64,000 nt of DNA, taken from assembly GCF_000203915.1 (NCBI RefSeq), contig NC_008392.1, positions 1,178,001-1,242,000 on the forward strand, in the 5' to 3' direction. A program made the translations under genes and the position numbers. Below, piece by piece: positions 18,739 to 27,097 of this stretch. Position 1 is the stretch's first letter. Every line of letters begins with the position of its first letter. The notes below the pieces were generated by a model. The model was not told the origin of the DNA, made no database searches, and saw only the letters and a list, made by a program, of their open reading frames with translations. This DNA comes from Burkholderia ambifaria AMMD (GTDB lineage: Bacteria; Pseudomonadota; Gammaproteobacteria; Burkholderiales; Burkholderiaceae).

Positions 18739-19527
18739 ATGAATACGTCCTCGCGCTATCAGTATCTGAATGTCGAACAGCGGTCCTCCGGTGTCGCGAT
18801 TGTCACGATGAATCGCCCGGAAATCCTGAACGCCATCAATTGGGACATGCACAGCGAGCTGGAACGGGTGTTCGTCGATCTGGATCACGACAAATCGGTC
18901 AAGGCGATCGTTTTGACCGGCGCCGGCCGCGGTTTCTGCTCCGGCGGCGATCAGAAGTCGATCGACAATGGCGATATCCCGTCGGCGACGCGCGGCGGCC
19001 GTCACCTCGTGAGAAACATGCTCGAGGTCGAGGTGCCGATCGTGGCGGCGGTCAATGGCGTGGCCGTGGGTCTGGGCGCGACGCTCGCGCTGTTCTGCGA
19101 CATGATTTATGCGAGCCCGACCGCACGGTTCGCCGATACGCACGTCAATGCCGGTGTCGTTGCGGGCGACGGCGGTGCGGTGATCTGGCCGCTTCTTCTC
19201 GGGCCGGTCCGCGCCCGGCACTATCTGATGACGGGAGACTTCGTCAGCGCCGAGGAAGCGCTGACGATGGGGATGATCAACAAGATCGTAGAAAGCGACA
19301 AGCTGCTGGAGGCGGCGATCGATTACGCGGAACTGCTCGCGAGCGGTCCGCGCGACGCGATCGTCTGGACGAAATACTGCGTCAACAAGCTCATCAAGCA
19401 GAATGCTCATCTGCTTCTCGATACGTCGCTCGCTCTGGAGACGATCACGTTCAATTCCCCCGAGCGCCGCGAAGCGGTAGCTTCGTTTACCGAAAGGCGC
19501 AAGCGCTTTGGAGACAACTGGAAATGA
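18739..19527 (+). CDS. Crotonase-family protein with non-canonical active site
   Basis: A 262-residue crotonase-fold protein (NRPEILNAINW, LTGAGRGFCSGGDQ oxyanion loop, AAVNGVAVGLGATLALFCDM). Aligned by eye with rat enoyl-CoA hydratase, the first catalytic Glu position is Thr (GLGATLAL) and the second falls at DTHVNAG rather than PEI. The loop GVVAGDGGAV instead supplies an Asp. Members with ADTHV..GVVAGDGG form a distinct subgroup of actinobacterial and beta-proteobacterial proteins as I recall it. It may catalyse a hydrolase, lyase or isomerase step. ATG 18727 overlaps the previous stop, but ATG 18739 has AAGGA at better spacing. Confidence 0.85.
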   Translation: MNTSSRYQYLNVEQRSSGVAIVTMNRPEILNAINWDMHSELERVFVDLDHDKSVKAIVLTGAGRGFCSGGDQKSIDNGDIPSATRGGRHLVRNMLEVEVPIVAAVNGVAVGLGATLALFCDMIYASPTARFADTHVNAGVVAGDGGAVIWPLLLGPVRARHYLMTGDFVSAEEALTMGMINKIVESDKLLEAAIDYAELLASGPRDAIVWTKYCVNKLIKQNAHLLLDTSLALETITFNSPERREAVASFTERRKRFGDNWK

Positions 19528-21431
19528 ACGCGGCACCGTGGACTTCCGGCAGTCAATTCGCGACCACCACCATTCCGGCCTTGCTGATCGAGCGCGTGAA
19601 GAACGACGCCGACGCAAACGCGTTCTTTCAGAAGCGTGCCGGGGAGTGGGTGCCCACCACCTGGAAAGGCTATGCGAACGCAGTTTGTTCCGTATCCGCC
19701 GCCCTCAGGGCGGCCGGTGTAGCACGAGGCGATCGGATTGCCATCATGGGCGACGTATCCCGGGAGTGGCTCATTGCCGACATGGCGACGATCTGCTCGG
19801 GAGCGGTTACGGTAGGCGTCTATTTCACCGCGTCGGTCGAAGAGGTCCGCTACTACCTGGAGGATTCAGGGGCGAGACTCGCTTTTGCCGGTAGTGCCGA
19901 ACAGCTTCGGATCATGGAAGCCGCCGATACGTCCCGCAGGCTCCTCAAGATCGTGGTGCTCGATCCGGACTGGAAGCGCCCGCCTGGCGAAACCGGCATG
20001 AATGTCGTTTCACTCGCCGAGTTCGCGTCGCATTTTTTTGGCGACGAAGTCGCTTATCTGCGTGAGCAGTCCGAGCTTGCGAGGCCGACGGACCTGGTGA
20101 GCCTGGGTTATACCTCCGGAACCACGGGGCCGCCCAAAGGCGCGATGCTAACGCATGTGTCGATGCTCGCGGGCGCGTTCACGTGGCCGACCTTCTGTCC
20201 GGCGATATTGTCCGAACCGCAGCGCATGGTGGTCCATCTGCCGCTTTCGCACACGGTCGCGCGCATTCAGGCGACGACGCTGCCGTTGATCGCGAAGACG
20301 GTACCTTACTTCGTCGACGTGTCGGCCGATTTCGCGAAGTGCATACAGGAAGTCAGACCGACGTCCTATATGGCGCCGCCGCGCTTCTATCAGAAGTTCG
20401 CGACCCAGATCATCAACCACGTAAACGGCAGCAGCGAAGCCGAGCAGAGAAACTACAAGCTCGCGCTTGGCATCGCGCGGGAAGTGCTGGCCGATCGGCT
20501 GGACGCAGGCACGGGCGACCCATTCAAGGAACAGCTCTACGCCACCTGCCGTGAGCGCGTTTTCAAGCCGTTGCTGGCCAGAATCGGCTTCGACGATTTG
20601 CGCTATCCGTATACGGCATCCGCGCCAGTGCCGCCCGAGGTCGTCACACTGTTTCAGTTGTGGGGCGTCAACCTGAAAGAGAATTACGGGCAAACGGAGA
20701 TGGTCGGCGGAAACCTCGCGCAGGTGACCGACTGGTCGAGGCCTGGCAACTCCGGCGTCCCGCTTGACGACCCCGCCTGGGAAACCCGCGTGTTGCCGGA
20801 CGGCGAAATGATCGTTCGGGGGCCGGGGCTGTTCATCGGCTACTGGAACAAGGAAGCCGAAACGAAGGCCGCGTTGCGGGACGGCTGGCTGTATACCGGC
20901 GACATCGTCAACGTTGGCGCGGACGGTTCGTACAAGCTGATCGATCGAAAGAAGGAGCTTATCAATACGGCCGCCGGCAAATCGATCAGCCCGGTGCAGA
21001 TCGAAAACGAACTTCGCCAGAGCCCGTACATTACCGAGGCACTGGTGATTGGCGAAGGGCGCAAGTATCTGACGGCGTTGATCGAAGTCGACGGCACGCT
21101 CACCATGGATTGGGCCAGGACGCGCGACCCTTCGGTCACGCAGTACGCCGATCTCGCCACCTCGCAGATCGTTATCGACCTGATCCGTGAAGAAGTGGAA
21201 AAGGCGAACGCGAGGTTGGCGCGGGCAGAGCAGATCAAGGCGTTCAGGATATTCCCCGAGGAACTCACACCGGAAAACGGCGTGATGACCGCCACGCGCA
21301 AGAAACGCCGCAAGGCATTGACGGCACGCTACGGGCACATTATTGCCGGCCTTTACGACGATGCCGAAGAACAGTTGATCAAAGAGCAGCTTGCCGGTTC
21401 AGGGCCAGCAGCTTCCGTTCACCAGCAATAG
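19524..21431 (+). CDS. Long-chain-type AMP-forming acyl-CoA synthetase
   Basis: A 635-residue ANL ligase of the FAA1/long-chain subgroup. The P-loop is LGYTSGTTGPPKGAMLTH. NYGQTEMVGG is the adenylate-binding motif, and DGWLYTGDIVNVGADGSYKLIDRKKELI spans the hinge. The start overlaps the previous stop by ATGA and is preceded by GGAG. It differs strongly from the 13024 ligase (long insertions, C-terminal helical extension). It may activate a second intermediate after ring opening, or the primary substrate. It is translationally coupled to the crotonase, so both likely act on the same acyl-CoA. Confidence 0.92.
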   Translation: MNAAPWTSGSQFATTTIPALLIERVKNDADANAFFQKRAGEWVPTTWKGYANAVCSVSAALRAAGVARGDRIAIMGDVSREWLIADMATICSGAVTVGVYFTASVEEVRYYLEDSGARLAFAGSAEQLRIMEAADTSRRLLKIVVLDPDWKRPPGETGMNVVSLAEFASHFFGDEVAYLREQSELARPTDLVSLGYTSGTTGPPKGAMLTHVSMLAGAFTWPTFCPAILSEPQRMVVHLPLSHTVARIQATTLPLIAKTVPYFVDVSADFAKCIQEVRPTSYMAPPRFYQKFATQIINHVNGSSEAEQRNYKLALGIAREVLADRLDAGTGDPFKEQLYATCRERVFKPLLARIGFDDLRYPYTASAPVPPEVVTLFQLWGVNLKENYGQTEMVGGNLAQVTDWSRPGNSGVPLDDPAWETRVLPDGEMIVRGPGLFIGYWNKEAETKAALRDGWLYTGDIVNVGADGSYKLIDRKKELINTAAGKSISPVQIENELRQSPYITEALVIGEGRKYLTALIEVDGTLTMDWARTRDPSVTQYADLATSQIVIDLIREEVEKANARLARAEQIKAFRIFPEELTPENGVMTATRKKRRKALTARYGHIIAGLYDDAEEQLIKEQLAGSGPAASVHQQ

Positions 21432-21499
21432 GAATCGCCGGCAGCGCAACTGGCCACGAGAACCCGTCGACGGTGCGGCGCGGGCGATGAACGGCGCAA

Positions 21500-21546
21500 C
21501 GCCACGGGTACTTCACCACGCATGCTTCATGCAAGTACCTGTGGCG
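21500..21546. repeat. Large imperfect hairpin between ligase and flavin reductase genes
   Basis: The arms CGCCACGGGTACTT (21500-21513) and AAGTACCTGTGGCG (21533-21546) pair at 13 of 14 positions. An inner GCATG/CATGC stem makes the loop compact. It lies within the 165-bp gap before the flavin reductase gene, about 50 bp upstream of its GTG start. It could be an attenuator or an RNA-stability element that sets reductase level relative to the upstream genes. Confidence 0.55.
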
Positions 21547-21596
21547 CTCCGCCATGAAGCCGCACCCCTGTTCCGTCCACCGAGAGAGGTACCGCC

Positions 21597-22103
21597 GTGA
21601 TCGCACTTTCCCCTGACCGCACGACCTTCCGCGAAGCCATGTCCCGTATCGGCGCCGCGGTGAATATCATCACCACCACGACACCTTCCGGCGATGTCGG
21701 CATGACGGTGTCCGCGGTGTGCTCCGTCACCGACGACCCTGCGACGGTGCTCGTTTGCATAGGCCAGTCCAGCCGTCAATATGGCCACTTCAGCAAGGCG
21801 GGCATCATCTGTGTCAACGTTCTTTCCCATGAGCACGAGATGCTTGCACCGATCTTCGCGGGCAAGGGTGATGTCCCGATGAGCGAGCGCTTCACGTACG
21901 GCGAGTGGATCCGGCTCGTCACGGGTGCGCCGGTGCTGGCCACAGCGGCCGCGAGTCTCGACTGCACGGTGGACCGAAGCATCGACATCGGCACACATAC
22001 GGTCTTTTTCTGCGCCGTGCAGGCGGTACATCTCGGTTCCGCGTGTTCGGGCCTCGTCTATCACGGGCGCGCTTATCATCGGCTGCCGCAGCAGCATGCG
22101 TGA
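21597..22103 (+). CDS. Flavin reductase (NADH:FMN oxidoreductase) domain protein
   Basis: A 168-residue split-barrel flavin reductase of the HpaC/RutF type. Residues 8-40 (FREAMSRIGAAVNIITT, GMTVSAVCSVTDDPATVLVCIG) form the flavin-binding strands, and VNVLSHEHEMLAPIFAG is the typical second half. It should supply reduced FMN to the luciferase-like monooxygenase at 17576, making a two-component system. The GTG start at 21597 follows GAGAGG at seven bases. It is the last gene of the catabolic run. Confidence 0.92.
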   Translation: MIALSPDRTTFREAMSRIGAAVNIITTTTPSGDVGMTVSAVCSVTDDPATVLVCIGQSSRQYGHFSKAGIICVNVLSHEHEMLAPIFAGKGDVPMSERFTYGEWIRLVTGAPVLATAAASLDCTVDRSIDIGTHTVFFCAVQAVHLGSACSGLVYHGRAYHRLPQQHA

Positions 22104-22181
22104 GACGGCGCGGATGTTCGCGACGGACCATAAGGCCACGCTGATTGTTGCCGGTCGAATCATGAGAGTGCGACACGGGCA

Positions 22182-22250
22182 ATCTGATTCCCATCAGATG
22201 TGCAATGGGATTGACATCCTCCGCTGCCTGAAGGCAGGGGAGGATGTCAA
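22182..22250. repeat. Two palindromes after the flavin reductase gene, possible IS200/IS605-type end
   Basis: ATCTGAT-TCCC-ATCAGAT (22182-22199) is a perfect 7-bp hairpin. Twelve bases on, TTGACATCCTCC (22211-22222) pairs perfectly with GGAGGATGTCAA (22239-22250) around an inner TGCC/GGCA stem. The TTGACATCCTCC / GGAGGATGTCAA ends are, from memory, common at subterminal hairpins of IS200/IS605-group elements. No transposase gene is present. It may instead be a transcription terminator without a T-run. Confidence 0.45.
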
Positions 22251-22300
22251 GGTCATGCCGTACGCTCCCAACGTTCCTTGCCGATTGGCTAAAGGCGTTC

Positions 22301-23296
22301 TTACCATCCGCGCTGAATGCCGGTCTTTACGAGGTGTGCGTCATAGTCTTCCTCGGAACTGAACTGGGCTCTAAGGGCATTGTAATAGTCAGGAGCTTGA
22401 ACACCATGGATCTGATGCCCGTTACCATTTGACGCCTGATAATATGGGTTCATTCCGGGCCGATCTGGCACGACTACGGCCTGCGGATATACCGACTGAC
22501 GCGCGGCTAATTCCCGATCAACTTGACGAGCGGTGTGCGCATGCGATTGCGGGACGTAAACGCTACGAAACTCTGACGGCGGAATACTGTGACGGGTGTC
22601 TTCGTACGGGGATGCATATGCCGCTGGGGCACTTGCGTGCGCTGTCACCATAAAAGTATTTTGCATCCGATGATAGGCCTGCGATTGCCCCTGCGGTGAC
22701 AAACTTGTTGTTTGTTGATCCTTCGCCATCATCGCGAGAACCTCCTCAGGCTTCATACCGTACTCCACCACCGCGTCATTAAAATCTTTACGTTGTTGGG
22801 GATTCAACGAGCTAAGCACCTCTTCCATTGATGGCGCGTGTGTTTCAGTATGCAGCGGGCCGTATCCATGGCGCTCAAGTGCGACGGAAAGCGCCCCATG
22901 CGCAGGGTTTTCCAGAGCCATGCGCGCGGCGCGCGCCCTCTGTTGAGGATCCGAGCTACCCTGTATCCGGGTAACATCAATATTGTTTCGCTCCACTTGA
23001 CCGTCGTGCGATTGATTAAATGCGATGTTCTGAGCTCGCATCTCGTTTTGAGGAAGGATACCGTGTCGCCTTACGCTGCTATAGGGGGCAGCAAACGCGG
23101 GATCAGTCGTCGTTGGCGCAGAAGATGGACGCCCGTGGAATGCCGGAGGCATCCCATGGATAGGAGGCTGCGTGTTAGAGGCGGGCCCAGTCCCCGACCC
23201 TCCCCCCGAGCCGGGCGCTGGGTACGGTTCATGAAAATCAGTCGTGTAAGCGTTGTTGCCGTACGTAACTCGCGGAAAGCTGTTGCTGCCGTTCAT
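22301..23296 (-). CDS. Orphan Pro/Ser/Gln-rich hypothetical protein
   Basis: A 331-residue soluble protein with no family I recognise. The N-terminal 90 residues are disordered-looking and rich in Gly, Ser, Pro and Asn (PGSGGGSGTGPASNTQPP). The middle (SMEEVLSSLNPQQRKDFNDAV) is helical, and the C-terminus (APDYYNALRAQFSSEEDYDA) is compact and acidic. No signal peptide or membrane segment is seen. The start at 23296 has GGAGA at good spacing. GC content is visibly lower than in flanking genes. The disordered head with helical body resembles secreted effectors of plant- or animal-associated bacteria, but this is only an impression. Confidence 0.7.
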   Translation of the reverse strand: MNGSNSFPRVTYGNNAYTTDFHEPYPAPGSGGGSGTGPASNTQPPIHGMPPAFHGRPSSAPTTTDPAFAAPYSSVRRHGILPQNEMRAQNIAFNQSHDGQVERNNIDVTRIQGSSDPQQRARAARMALENPAHGALSVALERHGYGPLHTETHAPSMEEVLSSLNPQQRKDFNDAVVEYGMKPEEVLAMMAKDQQTTSLSPQGQSQAYHRMQNTFMVTAHASAPAAYASPYEDTRHSIPPSEFRSVYVPQSHAHTARQVDRELAARQSVYPQAVVVPDRPGMNPYYQASNGNGHQIHGVQAPDYYNALRAQFSSEEDYDAHLVKTGIQRGW

Positions 23297-23476
23297 GTGG
23301 GTTTCTCCGGGTAACACAAGGTTTAGTACCGATATTAATGATGTACGCCGACTCGGAAGCCTCACTCACGCGCAATAAAAGCATGAAACGCGAACCAGAG
23401 AACGCTTCAATCTGGAAGCGGCAATTGACCGGGAGTAGTGCAACTCAAGATTGCACCTGTGAAGGAATTCTTCCGC

Positions 23477-23578
23477 ATGCGCGACGAGCTCGGCCGGCGC
23501 GAGCGGAACCTCTGGCAGCAGATGCGGGCGCGGATCGCGAGCGAAGTCGAATCGAAGGTGCGGGCGTCATTTGGCTAG
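23477..23578 (+). pseudogene. Possible remnant of the 3' end of an unknown gene
   Basis: An in-frame stretch encodes MRDELGRRERNLWQQMRARI and thirteen further residues before TAG, and the frame is open upstream (KIAPVKEFFR). It is a charged helical segment, directly followed by an intrinsic terminator. It looks like the tail of a gene whose front has been lost in rearrangement. No family assignment is possible. Confidence 0.3.
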
Positions 23579-23609
23579 CACTTGATCCTTCTCTTCTCAC
23601 TCACTGAAT

Positions 23610-23631
23610 CCGGCTCCGCGCCGGGTTTTTT
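23610..23631 (+). terminator. Rho-independent terminator
   Basis: The stem CCGGC / GCCGG around the loop TCCGC is followed by G and six T residues. It is a classical intrinsic terminator oriented left to right, 30 bp after the small remnant reading frame. Confidence 0.7.
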
Positions 23632-23639
23632 CATTTGTG

Positions 23640-23836
23640 CAGGTTGTTGACGACGGAGAATGCCGACGCTAGCGGATGGGCTCGACGGCGCCACGTTCCA
23701 CGGCAGCAGTTCGTTGATGCGGTTGATTGGATGGTCAGCGATACGCTCGAGCACTAGGAGAGATATGCCTCGGCTGCCGCCAGTCAAAGCCCTCGAGCAG
23801 GAGCGAGAGCGGGGCAGTTGTCAGCGCGACTGTTCC
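23640..23836 (-). mobile_element. IS66-family relic (tnpB tail joined to tnpC tail)
   Basis: Read on the minus strand, 23836-23775 encodes GTVALTTAPLSLLLEGFDWR, which resembles the C-terminus of the IS66 accessory protein TnpB. Directly after it comes EAYLS, a one-base frame slip near 23755, then VLERIADHPINRINELLPWN, the conserved C-terminus of the IS66 transposase TnpC. Almost all of TnpC is missing, so this is an internally deleted, inactive copy. Its left part forms the 5' extension of the alanine racemase reading frame. Confidence 0.7.
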
Positions 23837-23837
23837 A

Positions 23838-24932
23838 GAGTCGGCGTGGGCAGAGATCAATCGCGGCGCGATTGCTGAAAACCTCGCAGTGGCACGTTCG
23901 CTGGTGCGCGACGGCGTGAAGATCTATTTCGTTTGCAAGGGAGACGGCTTCGGCTTTGGCGCAGCCACCGTCGCGCGGCTCGCGGCCGACGCGCGCGTCG
24001 ACGGCTTTTGCGTCGGTAGTCCAGAAGAGGGCGCGGCGATTCGCGCGGCCGGCATCAACCACGAAGTGCTGCTGTTCGCGTCAACGCTGCCGGAGGACGC
24101 CGCGCGCGTCGCGTCACTCGGGTTGACGGTGACGATCCAGAGCATGGAAAGCCTGCACGCGTTCGTGTACGCCGGCATTGCGGTGGACGCGTTCGTCGAG
24201 ATCGATCCGGGGTTCGGGCGATTCGGCTTCCTGCCGTCGCAATGGCAGGAAGCGTTTCGCGCGCTCGCCGCGCAGTCGGTCGTGCGGCTGAAAGGCATCT
24301 ACACACATCTGAGTTCACCCGGCGTCGATACCGTGACCGGCCGCCAGGCCGGCGTTTTCGATGCCGCGCTTGCCGATGCGCGAGCGGCCGGATTCGACGA
24401 CTTGACGACGATGCTTGCCAGTTCGCGCGTGATGATCGCACATCCGGAACTGAGCTATCGCGCGGTCGATCCGGGACGTCTGCTGTACGGAGCGCTCGAT
24501 CGTGAATGGATGGAGCGGGTACCTCTGCAGCCGATGCTGCGAGCGGTGCGCGCCCGCATCATTCATGTGCAACAGCATCCGGCCGGATCCATGCTCGGCA
24601 TCGGCTATGCGGCGCCAATTCGTCTTGAACGAGCGATGCGTGTCGGCGTCGTTCCGATCGGCTTCGGAGATGGACTGAATCATGTGCCGCCGCTCGGCCA
24701 CGTATTGGTCCGCGGCGTGCAGGCACGGGTGCTGGGGCGCCGTTCACTGCAGCATACGGTGATCGATTTGACGGATCTGCCCGATGCCGGTATCGGGAGT
24801 GTCGTCACGCTGGTTGGCGAAGATGGAGGGAAGCGGATAACGATCGATGAACTCGCCGATACCTTGAAGTTGCCGGTCATGGAGTTGCTCCCGCGACTCG
24901 TGCGTAGTCTGCCTCAGATTTGCTTGTCGTAA
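23838..24932 (+). pseudogene. alr: Alanine racemase family gene with 5' end replaced by IS66 relic
   Basis: The protein is a fold-type III PLP enzyme: AWAEINRGAIAENLAVARS opens the barrel and YFVCKGDGFGFGAATVARL holds the PLP lysine. GRFGFLPSQW, THLSSPG, the racemase GIGYAAPIRL segment and the C-terminal beta domain follow. It is nearly complete at about 365 residues. However, no ATG or GTG with a ribosome site lies in frame before AWAEIN. The frame runs upstream into reverse-complement IS66 sequence, where only a TTG at 23727 could start it. The native start and promoter seem lost, so I call it a likely pseudogene, though expression from a rare start cannot be excluded. Confidence 0.65.
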
Positions 24933-24984
24933 AGCGGCATTGAAGCCGTGCTGGTCGACATCAGATTTCCGGTTCTGGTCCGCG

Positions 24985-25300
24985 CCGGCACTCAGCAACG
25001 TCGGCGTTCGGCGTCGCGCTGTCGGCTCAGATGCCGTTCGTGATTGCGTTCGGCCCGCTCGTCACGCTGTCGAGCACGGTGCTCGCGAGCAACGGTACCG
25101 CATACCAGTCGGAACTGTTTCCGACCGCGATCCGCGGGCGCGCGCTCGGCTTCGTGCATTCGATCGGCCGCCTGACCGGGGCCGATAGCAGTTTCATCAT
25201 CGCGCTGCTGCTCGAGCGGGCGGGCGTGTCGGCGGTGTTCGCGCTTATCGGCGGCAGCATACGGACATTGATTTTACATAAGGTAAATTATCAACCGATC
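24985..25300 (+). pseudogene. 3' fragment of an MFS transporter gene
   Basis: In the frame passing ATG 25031, the segment QMPFVIAFGPLVTL and the motif AYQSELFPTAIRGRALGFVH match the last third of MFS metabolite:H+ symporters, where E-FPT-x-R-RG-G is conserved in the loop after helix 10. The front two thirds are missing, and the end runs into the left end of the ISNCY element. It is a dead fragment cut by rearrangement and IS insertion. Confidence 0.7.
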
Positions 25301-25309
25301 AGATTGTAA

Positions 25310-26985
25310 TGGCTAGATTGAAATGTCCGCTTTTGGCTACATAGAAATGTCCGCTTTCGTGCCGCGTAAGCTGAACGGCCGCCGGGTGTCCGGCGCCGGA
25401 GGCTGCGATGGCTGCAACGGAGCGGATCACGATGACGATGCGCGAGCTGGACCGATTCAAGGTCATTCAGGACGTGGCGGACGGCAAGCTCAAGCCATGG
25501 CGTGCGGCAGAACGGCTGGAATTGACGACGCGGCAAGTTCGCCGGCTGGTCGCCCGGCTGCGTGAGCATGGTCCGGCAGGTTTGGTGTCGGGACACCGAT
25601 CGAAGCCCGGCAACCGTCGCCTGGACCCAGGAGCCGCCGACCGGGTGCTCTCGATCATCCGCCACCGCTACGCCGATTTCGGGCCGACGCTGGCCTGCGA
25701 GAAGCTATGGGAATGCCATGGCATTCGGCTGGCCAAGGAGACGGTCAGGAAGCTGATGACGGACGCCGGCTTGTGGATTCCGCGCCGGCAACGACCGCCG
25801 AAGGTCTACCAGCCGCGAGCGCGCCGGGCATGCCTGGGCGAACTGATCCAGATCGACGGCAGCGACCATCGATGGTTCGAGGAGCGTGCGCCGGCGTGTA
25901 CGCTGCTGGTGTATGTGGACGACGCGACGAGCCGGTTGATGATGCTGCACTTCACGCAGACCGAATCGACCTTCAGCTACTTCGAAGCGACGCGAGCGTA
26001 CATCGAGCGGCACGGCAAACCTGGGGCGTTCTATAGCGACAAGGCCAGCGTGTTTCGCAACGTGAAGCCGGGCAAGACCGGCAATCGCGTGACGCCGTTT
26101 GGCCGGGCGATGTACGAGCTGAACATCGACACGTTCTGCGCGAACAGCAGTTCGGCCAAGGGGCGCGTGGAGCGAGCGCACCTGACGTTGCAGGATCGAT
26201 TGGTCAAGGAGATGCGATTGCGCGGGATCAACACGGTGGCCGACGCTAACGCTTACGCGCCCTCCTTCATGGCCGCCTACAACGCACGCTTCGCGAAGCC
26301 GCCGAAGAGCGACTTCGATGCGCATCGGCCGCTGCGGGCCGACGAGAATCTGGACTTGGTGCTGACGTGGCGCGAGCCGCGAAAGGTAACGAAGTCGCTC
26401 ACGGTGCAGTACGACCGGGTGATGTATTTGCTGGATGACACGCCGGCCAACCGGAAGCTGATCGACCGCCAGATCGAGGTATGGGAGTACCCGGATGGGC
26501 GGATCGAAATCCGGGCTGATGGTCGTGTGTTGCCGTACCGGCAATACGATCGCCTGGCTGAAATCGATCAAGGTGCCGTCGTTGAGCACAAGCGTTTGAG
26601 CCATGTGTTGCAGGTCGCGCAAGCCCTTCAGGCGCAACGCGATAACAGTCGAATCGGTAAAGCTCCGTCTCGAACGCATCGAGGCGACTCAACCCGGACC
26701 GACCGAAACGAACCTCATACGGGCAAGAAGAAGCAACGCGAGATCACGCAGACCGACGTCGAGCATGTGATCGTGGATCTGGCGCAACGTAGGCAGACCG
26801 CAAAGCCCTCAGACAAACCTGGCCGCCGGTCTGCAAAAGCTGGAGAAACAAACGTGAGCGCCCTGCCCGTTCAAGCACCGACCTTCGACACTGCGTAACG
26901 GTCAAAACGAGGAAACAGAAGTAGCAAAACCAACCTTAAAACCGGACATTTTTAAATAGCTGGAAGGTGGACATCTGAATCCGGG
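25310..26985 (+). mobile_element. ISNCY-type insertion sequence, apparently intact
   Basis: The element encloses one transposase gene. The left end carries two direct copies of a motif, TGGCTAGATTGAAATGTCCG and TGGCTACATAGAAATGTCCG (about 25309-25358). The right end carries the inverted counterpart (CCGGACATTTTTAAATAGCT and AGGTGGACATCT, about 26941-26975). Such doubled end motifs are likely transposase binding sites. Exact ends and target duplication could not be fixed by eye. It separates the MFS fragment from a second, broken ISNCY copy. Confidence 0.7.
25408..26898 (+). CDS. ISNCY-family transposase (DDE/integrase-core)
   Basis: A 496-residue transposase. Residues 10-75 form a helix-turn-helix (WRAAERLELTTRQVRRLVAR). 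Residues about 140-260 hold the RNase-H-like rve core with Asp150 (LIQIDGSDHRWF), Asp211 (GAFYSDKASVF) and Glu255 (SSAKGRVERAHLTLQDRLVK). The tail after residue 400 is basic and low-complexity. The ATG at 25408 has GGAGG five bases before it. All catalytic residues are present, so it may be active. Two degenerate relatives lie at 27098 and 31163. Confidence 0.92.
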   Translation: MAATERITMTMRELDRFKVIQDVADGKLKPWRAAERLELTTRQVRRLVARLREHGPAGLVSGHRSKPGNRRLDPGAADRVLSIIRHRYADFGPTLACEKLWECHGIRLAKETVRKLMTDAGLWIPRRQRPPKVYQPRARRACLGELIQIDGSDHRWFEERAPACTLLVYVDDATSRLMMLHFTQTESTFSYFEATRAYIERHGKPGAFYSDKASVFRNVKPGKTGNRVTPFGRAMYELNIDTFCANSSSAKGRVERAHLTLQDRLVKEMRLRGINTVADANAYAPSFMAAYNARFAKPPKSDFDAHRPLRADENLDLVLTWREPRKVTKSLTVQYDRVMYLLDDTPANRKLIDRQIEVWEYPDGRIEIRADGRVLPYRQYDRLAEIDQGAVVEHKRLSHVLQVAQALQAQRDNSRIGKAPSRTHRGDSTRTDRNEPHTGKKKQREITQTDVEHVIVDLAQRRQTAKPSDKPGRRSAKAGETNVSALPVQAPTFDTA

Positions 26986-27097
26986 TATGACACAGATTGT
27001 AGTAGCTTTTTAGAAATGTCGTGTTCTAGCCATTTAGAAATGTCGCGTTTGGACCTCGGTAAGCTTGCCGGCTCCCCGTCAGATCATGGAACCGGCG

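Noticed and set aside
23764..23880. ATG at 23764 with a very good AGGAGAG ribosome site as the start of the racemase
   Set aside because: It is in another frame from the racemase and lies in reverse-complement IS66 sequence that encodes the end of TnpB and TnpC.
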